From Berberis thunbergii (taxonomy: Eukaryota; Streptophyta; Magnoliopsida; Ranunculales; Berberidaceae), in NCBI GenBank assembly GCA_003290165.1, contig QNQO01000529.1, forward strand, positions 434,001 to 498,000: 64,000 bases of DNA, given 5' to 3'. Below the pieces are notes generated by a model. That model ran no database searches, was not told where the DNA came from, and was given only the letters and a program-made list of their open reading frames with translations. Below, in pieces: positions 10,524 to 23,000 of the stretch (within the stretch, counting starts at the first letter, position 1; each line of letters opens with the position of its first letter). A program made the position numbers and the translations under genes.

Positions 10524-12808
10524 TTAACATGACCATAAGGAGACTCCCATGTTGATATTGGGCTGCTGATCTACTAGCATCATATTCATGTCAATGGTAG
10601 GCGATAGAGACAGAGACTTGCTGGTGTGTAATCTTGAGGCAGAGGAAGGGGAATGGGAAGGAGAACTGGTATTAGTATCATCATCATTAATATTATGAAG
10701 ATGAGCATGATGATTATGATTATGATCATGATTGTGAGTCGTGGTAGTAGTCCCTGGGACAGTGGCCAATGCTGTGGAGCCCTGGCGTATTCGCAAATGA
10801 ATTACTTCAGCCTGTGCAACTGCTAGTTGTGCTTGGAGCACATCCAGTTGCTGCTGTAGGGACGAGATGACACGCACACATCCATACACAGGGTCTCTCA
10901 CCCTTGCGTTCGCTTCGTACACCATGCTACTCGCTGCATCTCCTCTTTGCTCTTCTTCTAGCTCCTGCAATGTTGAATTAATCACTGACACTTAATACAA
11001 GTACATGATCACGAACATGTTAGAGCCCTATCCCTCGCCCACTGGACTTACTAATTACTATACAACATATTATGATGGAACATGCATGAATGAGACCTCG
11101 CCCGGTACATACATGTCATGTGACGTTGTTATCAATTATGAATACACTAAAAATTGTTACTTTGAATTAGTGTGCATGTAGAGTGATGTCACGCCAACTA
11201 CTCATTTTGTTTTCTTTCTATTTTTCTGGTACATTCAGCAAGAGTCGTAGTTTAGTTCAGGGGATCAAATAATCTATCAAGCATGCGCGATCATTTCATT
11301 ACGAAAATGGCTATGGAATTAGCAATTGAATTATTTTATGCACAGGTCAAAAGGCAGCCATGATATCATATATTCCATTGCTGTTAGCTAGTAATCATGT
11401 ATTTGGGGTTTCTGAAAAGCAAATTTGAGTAAACACACATCCATGACTTTTCAATCCTTAACAATTTTTCTTTTTCTTTTTCCTTTTTGCACGATATTAC
11501 ATTAATAGTTAAAGCGCTCGATCGAATCCCTCTTTATGACCCAATTGCAAAGCAGTCGAAATTAATGCAAAAACTGATTTATTCACAGTTGAATCTTTCT
11601 TTCCTTTTTCACAGAATTTTGATACTTTTCATTAATTTCAAACTAGCATCTGATCTGTGTGCAGATCCATCTATCTTTTGGTCTACAAACATGCATTAAA
11701 CTTGATAAATTTGCTATACCCAGTCTTATATTTGTATAGATTGAGAAATTAACATTACAGGTTTTGTTGATATATATATATATAATTCACAGGTTAAACA
11801 TTAATGCATAATGATCTGTTTACACCCTCTAAAGTCAGCAAATAAAAAGTAAAAAGTAAACGAGCACTCCATTTGATTGTGACAGCATCAGATTGAAAAT
11901 TTTCTTGATTATATTGATTCCATGGGGTCTGTATCAGTTGCTGTTTCTTGAAGTGAAGATGAGTAGAGAAATTTCATTTTCTGGGCCACATGTAGATAGC
12001 CGTTGGGACCGGGGAGTGTGCCCCGACCATGTAATGTACCCAGGCCCTACATATCAAACCCAATCACCTTGATTGATCTCTAATGATGATGACTACAACT
12101 TAACTAACCATGATCAGTGAAAACATGAGAGAAACATAAAAAACGTACTCTCCTTTCACCTGCCCAGCCCAGCATACTATACACCCACGGAGAACTTAAC
12201 CTAATCTTCAAAATATTAATGTTGTTGTTCACATACTTTAATAATAAAAGTCAGCATTTTTTGAGCTATCTATATTTCATGATCAGATGTGGATGTATAG
12301 TAGTAGATAATAAATTATATATTCGATCGGCGCGCAGTTCTTAAGATACATATATATATATATATATAATATTTATATATTCGATCGGCGCGCAGTTCTT
12401 AAGATATATATATATATATATATAATATTTTGAACAGTAGTTGACATTTTGCTAGGACATGTTATTGTTATGCGTAACTCTAAGAAAGTTAACAATTTGC
12501 AGTCCTGAATTCTACTGATTATCATGATTTCATATGCAGTTCATATAGAATTTGAAAAAAAAAAAAAAAAAAAGACAAGTATATATACGTACCTGTAACA
12601 TCTTGTTGACATTGCTTGCACCGAACACCTTGTGTACGTTAGCGAATTTCTGAGGCTCATCAGCTGGAAAATAAGGAGCAAACACACAATCCTGAGCACA
12701 CCGTCTCCGTAGTAGCTTGCACGCAGCACATGGTGCTGCTGTTGCTCCTTGTTTCCTACCTCCACTGCCACTACTACTTATACTATTACTACTATGCAGC
12801 TCTTTCAT
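10524..12808 (-). CDS. LBD4: LOB-domain transcription factor, class I, LBD4-like
   Basis: Two minus-strand exons, 12808-12593 (72 codons) and 10964-10524, join in phase 0 and give 218 residues. The LOB domain is complete. The zinc-finger-like block is C-x2-C-x6-C-x3-C ([15 protein letters not shown], residues about 27-41). The GAS block follows ([11 protein letters not shown], about 62-72). A Leu-repeat coiled coil ([20 protein letters not shown]) marks class I. The intron sits right after the Gln of NKMLQ, the usual LBD position. The protein ends in WSC as in Arabidopsis LBD4. The C-terminal half has a His/Asn/Asp-rich run (residues about 140-165), unusual but plausible. LBD factors bind DNA and control organ boundaries and vascular development; this is family knowledge. 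The 1.6-kb intron contains AT repeats. Intact. Confidence 0.92.
12316..12431. repeat. 58-bp tandem duplication with AT tract, in LBD intron
   Basis: The block TATATATTCGATCGGCGCGC followed by AGTTCTTAAGATA and a (TA)n run occurs twice with a 58-bp period. It lies within the single LBD intron. CGATCG and GGCGCGC are unusual GC islands in AT-rich surroundings. Confidence 0.8.
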
Positions 12809-14920
12809 TTCTCAGCTTAGCATATATTGCACTTGCAGGTGGCTCAAATAGACACCACACAGAAGAGAATTAAACACCAACAACAAAGAAGATGAAGATG
12901 AAGATGAAGATGAAAGAAAGCAAGACAAAGCAGAAAAGAGGGACAAGGCATGTAGAAAAAAGTGAGAGAGAGAGAGGTGGGTGATTGAAAGAAGAATTTA
13001 ATTGGTGATTTTATAAGTCATAAATGCAGTCAGGTCAGGTCACAATATCTTATGCGGTCCCTACCAGAGAATGACCCGTTAGATTTCTCCAGACAAAACC
13101 TTCCTTGTTCTTCAGATTTCCTGTCCCCGCAATTAAATTCTTTGATTTGTAATGTTTAAATAGATTATCTTCCTCTCGTTTTTTACTTTTGTTGGTAATA
13201 TTTTTATGGTGGACAATCTACCTGAAACCGTTGGTTTTCAGCCTTTTTGGCATTATGGTGGTTTGTAAGCTCGTAACACCAACCAAATACAGCCAACAAC
13301 CAACAGTCAACAGTGTGGTTGTTGTAAAATTATTGATAAACTTTGTACAAATAGTCAAATGGCTGGCTTAGCTAGCTAGTAATTAATTGGACCCTTGTAC
13401 TTTTTTTGTCAACCAATACCAAAATCAACATAGAAATTAATAAACAAAACTAGTTTTCTCATGATGAATGAAAGAGGAGGATGTTAAAAACATTTTTTTT
13501 TTTGCTTTTTTACCACTTAACTATGAACTTGCACTCTTACGTTACGAGCATCAAGGAAGGCCTTTCCAAATTCCAACTCAACTGGCGGTTAATGTCACAA
13601 GCCATGCAAAAGAGTTCAAACCTCTCCGGTTACTAAAACATAAATCCATGCCACCTTATTAGCTAGGTTGTATTGATGGTATTAGAGTGAGAATTTTTGA
13701 CACCCCAAATCTCGAGGAGAAGATATCATTACATTGAATTGCATACGATACGAACCAGCCCACACCACTAGAAGGGGGTAGGTAAGTCGAGGCAACCTGT
13801 GGTTAGAGTTTATTACAATCACGGTACGTGGTACACTAATAAAGAGGACAAATTAGTGGTCTGTTGTAAGGGCATCCTATAACCCAAGATGACATGATGG
13901 TTGCACCATGCTTTGTCTCACATTGCATAGAACAACTTTTCTAGCAACTTGATGGCATATATCTCATAAGATCTAAGCCTGTCTCCAATAGGGATAACTA
14001 AATTCCAAATTTTGAAAGGATTTACACCACTAAAGCAAATTATAACATGCCATGCATGCATGCTCCAACAACTTGTCCAAACCCCCTGTACATCTAAAAA
14101 AAATGTCTAGGAACTAAGAATTTAGCTATAAATTGATGGAGAGCTCCTTGGAGGCCGTCCACACTTCAATCTTTCTTAAAAATAAAATAAAACCTTGGGC
14201 TTTAAAGGCACATCATTAGCAGTAGCTAGGTTGAAGTTTTGAGGCACGTCCCAACCAATTTTCTACCATTGTGGGATTTGCGAATCTATTTTAGATTATA
14301 CATCTATTTTGTAGATGCTTTAAGCATGTCAGAGTATAGCAGGAAGAATAATCTTTCATGTATTTGCAGATGCTCTAAGCATCTCATGATGTAGCAGGAA
14401 GAGTAATATTATTTGGGAAATTTATGTAACAACTCCACATAGAGTTTGCAAAATGGCTCCAAGCCCGAAGCTCGGCCATGATCCAATCCTTGGCCCAAAC
14501 TTGGGAAAAGCCCAGCTTAGTTTAAAAAAAATATTGGATCAGTATGACCCTTTTTTTAATTAGTAAGGATTTGGGCTTAACGTCTAAAGCCATTAGATAT
14601 GTCTGAAACTAGCTCTTTTATTACTTTTAAGTATCCACCATGTTATATATTTTTAGGTATTCGTATACAAAAAAATTTATGTAAGCTACAAAAAGATATC
14701 TAAGAAGTTATTATAATTTATAAGGAAAAGTGAGAATTACAACATTAAATAATGTAGTTTGTTTTCGATAGTGAATAGAACATATAATGCCTTGCATAAA
14801 GTATAACAAAATGTGATTAAGAGAAAATCATATATATATATAACATTCTAATAAGAAAAATCATATTGTCTAACGTCCCTAAAAATCAGCTACTATATTA
14901 ATATGTATAAGTTTATTATA
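12809..14920. other. LBD promoter side and intergenic DNA
   Basis: Just upstream of the LBD start lie a GATGAA microsatellite (about 12890-12912) and GA repeats (12960-12980), likely in its leader or promoter. Further out no gene is recognised; open frames near 13189 and 13468 have no domain. From about 14140 on the DNA is AT-rich with no recognised element. Confidence 0.4.
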
Positions 14921-15681
14921 CTTAATTAATTGAGTTAAGCATGATAATGTGGAAACACGACAATTTGAAAACACGCTAGACAGAAGCACAACAATGCACA
15001 TAAAAAGAAAAGTGGATAAGCTCGATTGAGAACTATGGATAGGATCAACTGTTGATAAGATTAAAGAAGCATGACAATGTCAATACAATAGTGGATAAGA
15101 TCAACTGCGGATAAGAATGAATATAGATGAGATCAACTGTGGATAAAATCAACTGTGGATAGGATCGAAGAAGTACAACAATGTCGATAAGGTCGACTGT
15201 TGATATTATCAATTATGCATAGGATTTAATAAGAACAACAAAGCGGATAAGATTGAATGTAGATAGGATCAAAGAAGCACGATAAAGTGGACAAGATCAA
15301 TAAGCATGACGATGCTTATTTAATCATATCTGCATCGTCGTACTTCATTGATCATATCCACATTTTATCTTATCCACCTTGTTGTGCTTCTTGAACCCTA
15401 TCCACAATTGATCTTATCCACTTTTGATCTTATCCATATTTGATATTAGCCGCATCGTCATACTTCTTCGATTCTATCCACAATTGATCTTATCCACAAT
15501 TTATCTAATCCACTTTTGTGTTATCCATAGTTGATCTTACTCATATCAACGTGTGTTTTTAATCCTACCCACAATTAATCTTATCCATATTTAATCTTAC
15601 TCGCATACGACTCTCTCCACATTCATTCTTATCCGCATTGTCAGGTTTTCGCATCCATCGTGTTTAAATCAATTAATTAAG
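14921..15681. mobile_element. Fold-back element with repeated GTGGATAAGATCAAC arms
   Basis: The ends are CTTAATTAATTGAGTTAA on the left and its near-complement TTAAATCAATTAATTAAG on the right. The left arm contains many diverged copies of GTGGATAAGATCAACTG, each followed by an AGAAGCACAACAATG-type spacer. The right arm carries the inverted forms (CAATTGATCTTATCCAC). The centre has a perfect 9-bp stem, AATAAGCAT/ATGCTTATT, at 15299-15320. No protein is encoded. Long inverted repeats built from subrepeats are known for fold-back and some Mutator-like elements; the superfamily is not settled. Confidence 0.65.
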
Positions 15682-17448
15682 GTATTTCCTAAAATACCAT
15701 TATGTATATATGATTTACATGGGCCTTACAAGGATTATGTCGACCTTGCCCGAAACATTGTGATTGACTTAATAATTTAGAGCTAGGCCAACCCGACTCG
15801 ATCCTTTTATCAACTCTAATTTCACAACTTCATTTGGGGGCTAAGGATAGTTAAGTGGGGGCAATGGTATCACCCCCAAGACGAGGTGATGATAGTACTA
15901 GAATGTACATGTCGTACAACACTTAGGCAATGATCCAAGCAAAGGGGCAAAAACCCACCATATGAAATTGCTAAAAACTTGATTTGGCTCAATTTTAAGT
16001 GAAACACAATAAGAGCATCTCACACGACATCGAGCTCCACTCAATCTTGTAAAAAAAAAAAAGGGGGGCCATGCTGGCCCCAAAAAGGGGGATGGGTTCT
16101 AAATTGTTTAATGGAAGAGAGTAGTGGGAGTAAGACGAGGGACAGTGGAGATTGATAGGGAGAAAAAAGAAAACTTGGTTGGAGTGGAAGAAGATGGTGG
16201 TGCCACATATCAGATGATGGTGCGAGGAGTGAAGTAGCAGTGTTAGTAGCGTAGACCCTTTCTTCTTCTTCTTGCCACCATATACTTCCACCACCATAAC
16301 CAACTTGTATTTTTTTTCCTTTTCACTGCCACAACTTACTTCCCACCACCTACTAGAAAACATTTTGAACCGGCAATAGTTTCTCACTCCAATCTCTCTC
16401 TACAACCATCTCCTTATTTGCGTCCATCTCCCTCTTTATATTTGTATCCCTCTCTGTGTTTCTTTCCCTCTCTGCGTCTTGTCTCAGATTTCAAAACAAA
16501 AGAATGTGAGTAACCTTAATGGTATTTGCCACTTAGCCTATGAGTTACTTATAATTTTCATAAATTTTGCTCCAAAAAAAAATAATCGAAAACTTGTCTA
16601 AGGTTTCAAAATATAAAATATGCGAATAAACTTCATGGTACTCGTGACTTAGCCTACTAGTACCATGAAGGTTACTTGCAATTTTCATTGTTTTTTCTCA
16701 AATCCAAATCGAAGGCTTATCTCAGGTTTAAAAAAACACTTATAAGAACATTGAAGAACAAACAATTTCACCACAGTCTTCATCAAATCTTTCTGCATCT
16801 ATCTTAAATTCTTCTTCTTCCAAATTGAAAACAAATGCTCACCTCCGAAATTGGCCAAAGACCCTTGAATGGAGGGAAAAAGACCAATGAGGGTCAAAAT
16901 CGCCTTCAAGATTGATGGAGGATGGAGAAGATGAGAACTCGCTTGTGAGCCCTAGTGAAACACGTCATGTTGATAGGTTATGGGATCCTATAAAAATCCA
17001 GCTCGCTTTCCAAAAGAAAAAGAAAAAACACGTCATGTTTTATGGCGAAAGAACTGTCGAGATTTTTTTATATTGGGTGGTGGTAGGGTGAAAATTTGTT
17101 GATATTTTCTCCCTCCCAAAAGGTGGTGGCAATGAGAAAAAAGGGTGTGTGTAGCTAGAAGCTGGTGGATGCACATAGCAACTGCCTTCAAATTACAGTT
17201 GATGGCTAACATCAACGCTGATTCCATATTTCTAATTGCAGGTTTTCTCCAACCACCAACCTCCTTCCTTCCCCACCTTTCACGCTTTATTCTTCCTTCC
17301 TTCCTTCCCTTCCCACCTCTCTATCTATCATCCCATCAACCTTCATCGCTTCCTTTCTTCCATTGCTGATTGAACAACAACATATTCTTCATCATCTTAT
17401 GTGTTAGAGAAAAAGAGATCTGAAATAAAATAAAATTTTTAAAGAGAG
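15682..17448. other. Intergenic and upstream of membrane-protein gene
   Basis: No gene or element with clear ends is seen. A microsatellite-like CTTCTTCTT run occurs near 16260 and a CTTCCTTCC run near 17300; the latter is probably in the leader of the gene at 17449. Confidence 0.35.
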
Positions 17449-18442
17449 ATGGATCTTGCACCAGAACAGCTCCAAACATTAAGCATGTCAGAAATCCTGG
17501 CAGAATCCATCTCCATCCCAAAGCAATCCCCCAGAACCTTCTCCCTCATAACCCTTACCTTAATTTTCCCGCTTTCTTTCGCCATTGTCGGACATTCTCT
17601 CTTCACCCAACCTCTTATCCAACAACTCCATGAACAAACCACATTTGCATTTCTTCAAGGCGGAGACACGGACACAGACAAACAAATACAACACACCTAT
17701 ACTCTTATCCTAACCTACCAATTCTGTTACCTCATCTTCCTTTTTGCCTTGTCTCTCCTCTCCACCGCCGCGGTAGTCTTCACTGTTGCCTCCCTATACA
17801 CATCAAAGCGTCCTGTATCATTTGCATCTACATTCTCAGCCATTCCTCCAGTTTTAAAACGTCTCTTTGTGACATTCCTATATGTTGCATTCTTTATGAT
17901 CTTGTATAATTTTGCATACTTCATTTCAGTTACCATTACAATCTTCATTTACCTTAATACTGCTAGCATTGCCATCTTCCTTCTTTTCTTTTATGGTTGT
18001 TTCCCTTATCTTCCTTTTCCTTCATTTGTACATTACCGCTCTATGGCACCTGGCCAGCGTTGTTACGGTTCTTGAACCCATTTCAGGAATACCCGCCATG
18101 AAGAAGAGCTGGGAATTGTTAAAGGGGAAGGCTCGGATGGCAATGACATTTGTTTTCTGGTATTTTTTCATATGTGCAATTGTTGGGAGTATTTTCGGGA
18201 TTGTTGTGGTTAATGGTCAGGGGTCATTTGGGATGTTTGTGAGAATAGTAATGGGTGGACTCTTGGTTGGAGTTTTGGTCATTGTAAATTTGATTGGGTT
18301 GTTGCTGCAAAGCGTGTTTTATTACGTTTGCAAGAGTTATCACCATCAGAGTATCGATAAGACTGCTTTGAATGATCATCTTGGTGGATATCTTGGCGAA
18401 TATGTTCCTCTCAAGAGTAGTATTCAGATGGAGAGCTTGTAG
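17449..18442 (+). CDS. Multi-pass membrane protein (At4g19950-like), frameshifted
   Basis: The frame from the ATG at 17449 runs through conserved family blocks (SISIPKQSPRTF, FCYLIFLFALSLLSTAAVVF) until about 17990. The remaining blocks (YITALWHLASVVTVLEP, MKKSWELLKGKARMAM, LQSVFYYVCKSYHHQ, HLGGYLGEYVPLKSSIQ) continue in the next frame to a stop at 18442. The switch is explained by one extra base in a TTTT run at 17989-17992; without it there would be a single exon of about 330 residues. About six hydrophobic segments are visible. Arabidopsis relatives (At4g19950, At1g31130) are annotated as polyadenylate-binding-protein-binding-like, with no firm function. Everything else is intact, so this is either a very young pseudogene or a sequencing or assembly error. 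Confidence 0.85.
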
Positions 18443-19203
18443 TTAACCGGCTAGATTGTCATTTATATGTATCTAATATCTAGCTAGCTAGCTTGGAGAA
18501 CATGTAAATATATATGTACCTATATGTATCTCATCTTTTCATTGTTATATTCATTCGTTATATTGGATTCAAAAACAAATTTCTTCTCTTTTTGCAGTCA
18601 AGAGGATTAAGCATTATGTATTCTTTTATCTTCTATGTATAAATTAAGGTCACAAAGAAGTACATATAGGTTACTTATTGGTTGGGTGTCTGGCTGGCTG
18701 GATTGGGAAAACACAAATATTTTCCGTGTAGTTTTTCATTTTGACAAGAATGGATATCTATTTCTAAGTGTAATGTTCTTGTTGGCTGAAATTCACATTA
18801 TGCAGCAGAAAACATGCTGCAAGATATTATGTTCTCATTCCATTTCTTTGCAAGAGGATCTCATCCTTTTACTTGCACTGGTGTAAATCATAGATGCCCA
18901 GAGAAGCATGCATAAGCTGGACAGATACCTTGTTAATTCAAACTGAATACTGAAGTTTCTTGATTAAAATTATTTATTAAATCCATCAAATCATTTGAAT
19001 ATTCTATGATTTCCTAGAAGAAACGTTCTGCATGTTCCATCAATTGCATATCTCAACAAAACCTCAAAGAGCAAGCTTCGTACAATAAACAGTTCAACCA
19101 GCAATCAAGTTTTTAGCCTCAATCTTCTCTCCTCTTCTTTCTTGTATTCCAACAAAACTCTGAAAAATTTTATCAGAAAATGCCAGAAGATTAAGAAAAG
19201 TTT
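18443..19203. other. 3' flank and intergenic DNA
   Basis: AT-rich 3' UTR-like sequence follows the membrane-protein gene. An 83-codon frame at 18635-18886 is unrecognised. No element was found. Confidence 0.35.
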
Positions 19204-20021
19204 TAAGCCACATGCAGGAGGAAAATGGGATTTGATCTACCGAATCATTGGCTATCGGAGGTAATGTGAGAGTAGAACGTGACTACTCGAGAACCTTGCC
19301 AAACTATTTGGGGAACAAAAGACTCAAGGGCTAGGTAGATAAAAACATAACATTTTCTTTGGGCAATCTAAGTTAAAACGTAGTGTATTGAGTCAGCGAA
19401 ATCAAGTTGCCAGATCTTAATCTTTAGGGCCCTAATGCATTGAAGGCCGCCTCATATTTGTTTGTGATTTTGCCATGAAAAAGAATTACTCACAGGACAA
19501 TATTTTATGACTGAGGACAGATTGCAAAGGAAGTAGTTGATACCTATTTGAGTTGTCTTTAGAAAAACGAGGAACACAATCCTTGAATGGTATTCTAGTG
19601 GCTAATGAGCAAATAGATGCCATGATTTGAAGCTGGACTTGCTGGTATTTTTTAGCTAACCTTGAAAAACTTGTGACCAATTTAGCCCGCATTTCTTGGA
19701 TAGATGATGGCCTTTTGGACATGGTGTGTTTGGCCAATACCCTCTCGTAACTTAGGTGGGTATGTGGTTACACGGCATTTTATTGCACGCTTGCGTATTT
19801 CAATGTGCTATGTGTAGGGGGGATAATTTCCAAGAACTTTACCCCCACAAAAGTAAAAGGATTCATCTTATTGAAAACCATCTGTCTTTTCTTTCAAGCA
19901 ATTTTTACATCATCGTTCCTTTTGTTATTATTTTGGACTACAACTTTTAAACTATATTGATTATGCTTTTACTCTTTCCTGTGTACTAATATTGTCATTT
20001 TTGGGTGTTTTGTTTCTACAG

Positions 20022-23000
20022 TATGTACCACATGTCTCTTCATACATTTTGTTGCATTAGAGGGAAAAAAACAAACAAACAAACATATTTTAAGCTCCAT
20101 ATTTTCCTTTTTGAGTTATTGCTCAAGTTCTCTTGGAGGGAATCTTGTGTTTCGTCCTTCATATCTCTCTGGATGGAATTATTATTTGTAAATATTATCA
20201 AACTGTTATATTTTGCATCAACTACATTTGATATTAATATTATTGTGAAGGCAGCGACTACTCCACACCACCTAAAATACTGTCCCACATCACTATATCA
20301 ACTTTTTTCTCTCCCATACCACCTACTTTATTTCCCACACCGCCACTTCTCTCCCACACCACCAATAAAAACTCAAAATTTAAAATTTTCTCTCTTCATC
20401 TTCTTTTCTTCCCTTCTTTGGACCCTCCCTCTTTTTTCCATCAGACACCGCTATTACGCCACCATCATTACCACCACCCCCTCTTTTCTCCCTCCCGCCA
20501 CCTTTCTCCCTCTTTTCTCTATCAAGCACCACCACCTCTCTCACCCTCTTTGTCTCTGAAAACAGGGTATTATCCCTAACTTTGGTTCAACTTATATGCT
20601 CGATCGAGACCAATTTTCAAGCTCATCAAGACATAAAAATTGTGGTCATTTTACTTTAAAATGTTTTGAAATGAGCAAGTTATGGTCATTTTACTAAAGT
20701 CGCGCAAATCTGTCTTGCAATGAAAATTGGGTAGTGTCCTTGACTATCGGTAAACTTATATGCTCGATCGACACCGATTCTCAAGCACATCAAAAACACC
20801 AAAATTGTAGTACTTTGAGTTATCTAATAAACACAATTTGAATCACTTGAAAATCTTTTGAAATGAGCAAGTTATGGTCATTTTACTAAAGTCGCGCAAA
20901 TCTGTCTCAAAATGCAAAATGGGGTAGTGCCCCTGACTTTCAGCCAACTTATATACTCTATCGAGACCAATTCTTAAGCTTATCAAAACACGAAAAATTG
21001 TAGTACTATGAGTTATCTAATAAATACAATTTGAATCACTTGAAAATGTTTTGAAATGAGAAGGTTAAGGCCATTTTACTAAAGTCGTGCAAATATGTTA
21101 AAAAAAAAAGTCTGCTTTCACCCATTCACTCAGACTTATGCGAGGATTGGAAGAAACTTCACCCAGACCTATGTGAATATTCGTCCGATCCTCCCAATCC
21201 TCGCATTGCTTAATGCAAATGGTGAAAACATACTTTTTTCGGACAAATTTGCATGACTTTAGTTTAGTAAAATGACCATGACTTTCTCATTTCAAAACAT
21301 TTCAAGTGATTCAAATTGTGTTTATTATATAACTCAGAGTAGTACAATTGTCGTGCTTTGATGATCTTAAGATATGGCCTTGATCGAGCATATAAGTTGG
21401 CCGAAAGTCAGGGACACTACCCTATTTTCATTGCGAGGCAGATTTGCGCGACTTTAGTAAAATGACTATAACTTTATCATTTCAAAATATTTTCAAGTGA
21501 TTCAAATTGTGTTTATTAGATAACTTAGAAAATTACAATTTTTTTGTTTGATGAGCTTGAGAATCAGTCTCAATTGAGGGTTTAAATTGGTCAAAAGTTA
21601 AAATGTTTTTATGTTACTATTTTTTTCAAAAACAATTTTTTTAATAGTGTGGGTTAGTAGGAAAAAAATGTACACGGTGGTGTGAGACAATATATATGGT
21701 GGTGTGGAGTAGTCACGGCCTATTGTAAAACAGTATGAGCAAAATGTCACAATCCCTCTGGGAAAAACATTCGTCCTACTTGTTTTCAACATTATTACAT
21801 GCTTACTTATTTCTTATAAAGCACATTGTCTTCATCATGTGTGGTTCGTCTGCAAAATTTTCTGGTGGACATAAAAAGACCCGCATTGGCAAATTTACCT
21901 ATACCTACATTTGAAGGAGGGACAAGGAGAAACGTACCAAAGTTTGACGTAAATATAACATTTGTACAACTTTGCTCGTCCACAGGAGAGATACAATCAC
22001 ATATCATATGAATAACCAATTTTTTCCCACGTTCCTCTCTGGACCGGGTCTTGCCTTGCCTCGAATGGATCTTTAGGATACTCACTCTTACCCTATACAC
22101 CCCCCTGAATCCAAGCCTTGCAGGGTCAGAAGAGTTCAGAGAAGATTGGATATGGGTTCGCTTCTACCAAGAGAGGAATCCTAAGAGGTTGTTTCATTAG
22201 AAGTGATAATGTGGAGCCTGAGCAATTGATTTTTTTCTTGTCTTGAATCAATTTGTCTATCCTTTTACAGTTACTACGATACCTTTTAGAAATGGTGTAT
22301 TTTCTTGATGATAAGTAAATGAAGCGCATGGATACAAGTTATGCCTTGGAATGAAAGACAATTCTGAATCTGCTTTGTTTACGATCAAGGAAGCTATAAG
22401 TCATGCAATTTGGGATCCTCATTTTGGTCAACCTGCTGTGGAAGCCTTTACTCGCGGGGGTGCTCTCGGCCCTATTAAAAAATTGTATTGTGTTCATGTT
22501 TTGGTCGATTACAATGCTGGATTGTTCTATGGTTTTCTTCATACTAAAGGGCATTAAAGTTTCCTCCATTGGCTTATCACACACTCTGAAAGAACAAAAC
22601 TGATTCTGGGACCTTGGAGATTTCAACAGCTTGTGCTTCACTTCGAGCAGATACAATTTCAATATATAGTTTGATCTTTCTTTGTGTTAGTGATAATTTT
22701 CTCTTCTTTGACACACATCAGTGTTGTTTTGCTAATGGTTCGAAATGTTGATATTAGGATATATCGGCCCTTGAAAAAGGGATTAGTATTGCTGATATTG
22801 TGGATAATTCCTCTAATATTCGGGTATAACCGGATATATCATGCATATTTTCACCTGAAAAAGGGATAAATATCAGGATGTATCCAGGATATTTTGAAAC
22901 ATGGGTTTACTTATTTGCTTTTAACTTAATTGCATTTTATTTGTCAACAAGGTTGGTACATTGCTTTATTCTCGAGTTGTCAAAGCAAATACTGGCATGA

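Noticed and set aside
16260..16390. Minus-strand frame with Lys-rich run
   Set aside because: It comes from a CTT microsatellite; no homology or splice signals.
18635..18886. 83-residue frame after the membrane-protein gene
   Set aside because: No domain, weak start context and AT-rich 3' flank; treated as chance.
22339..22662. Overlapping frames in RRP40 copy A between exons 5 and 6
   Set aside because: They lie in intron sequence; about 150 bp here is absent from copy B, but no protein family was recognised.
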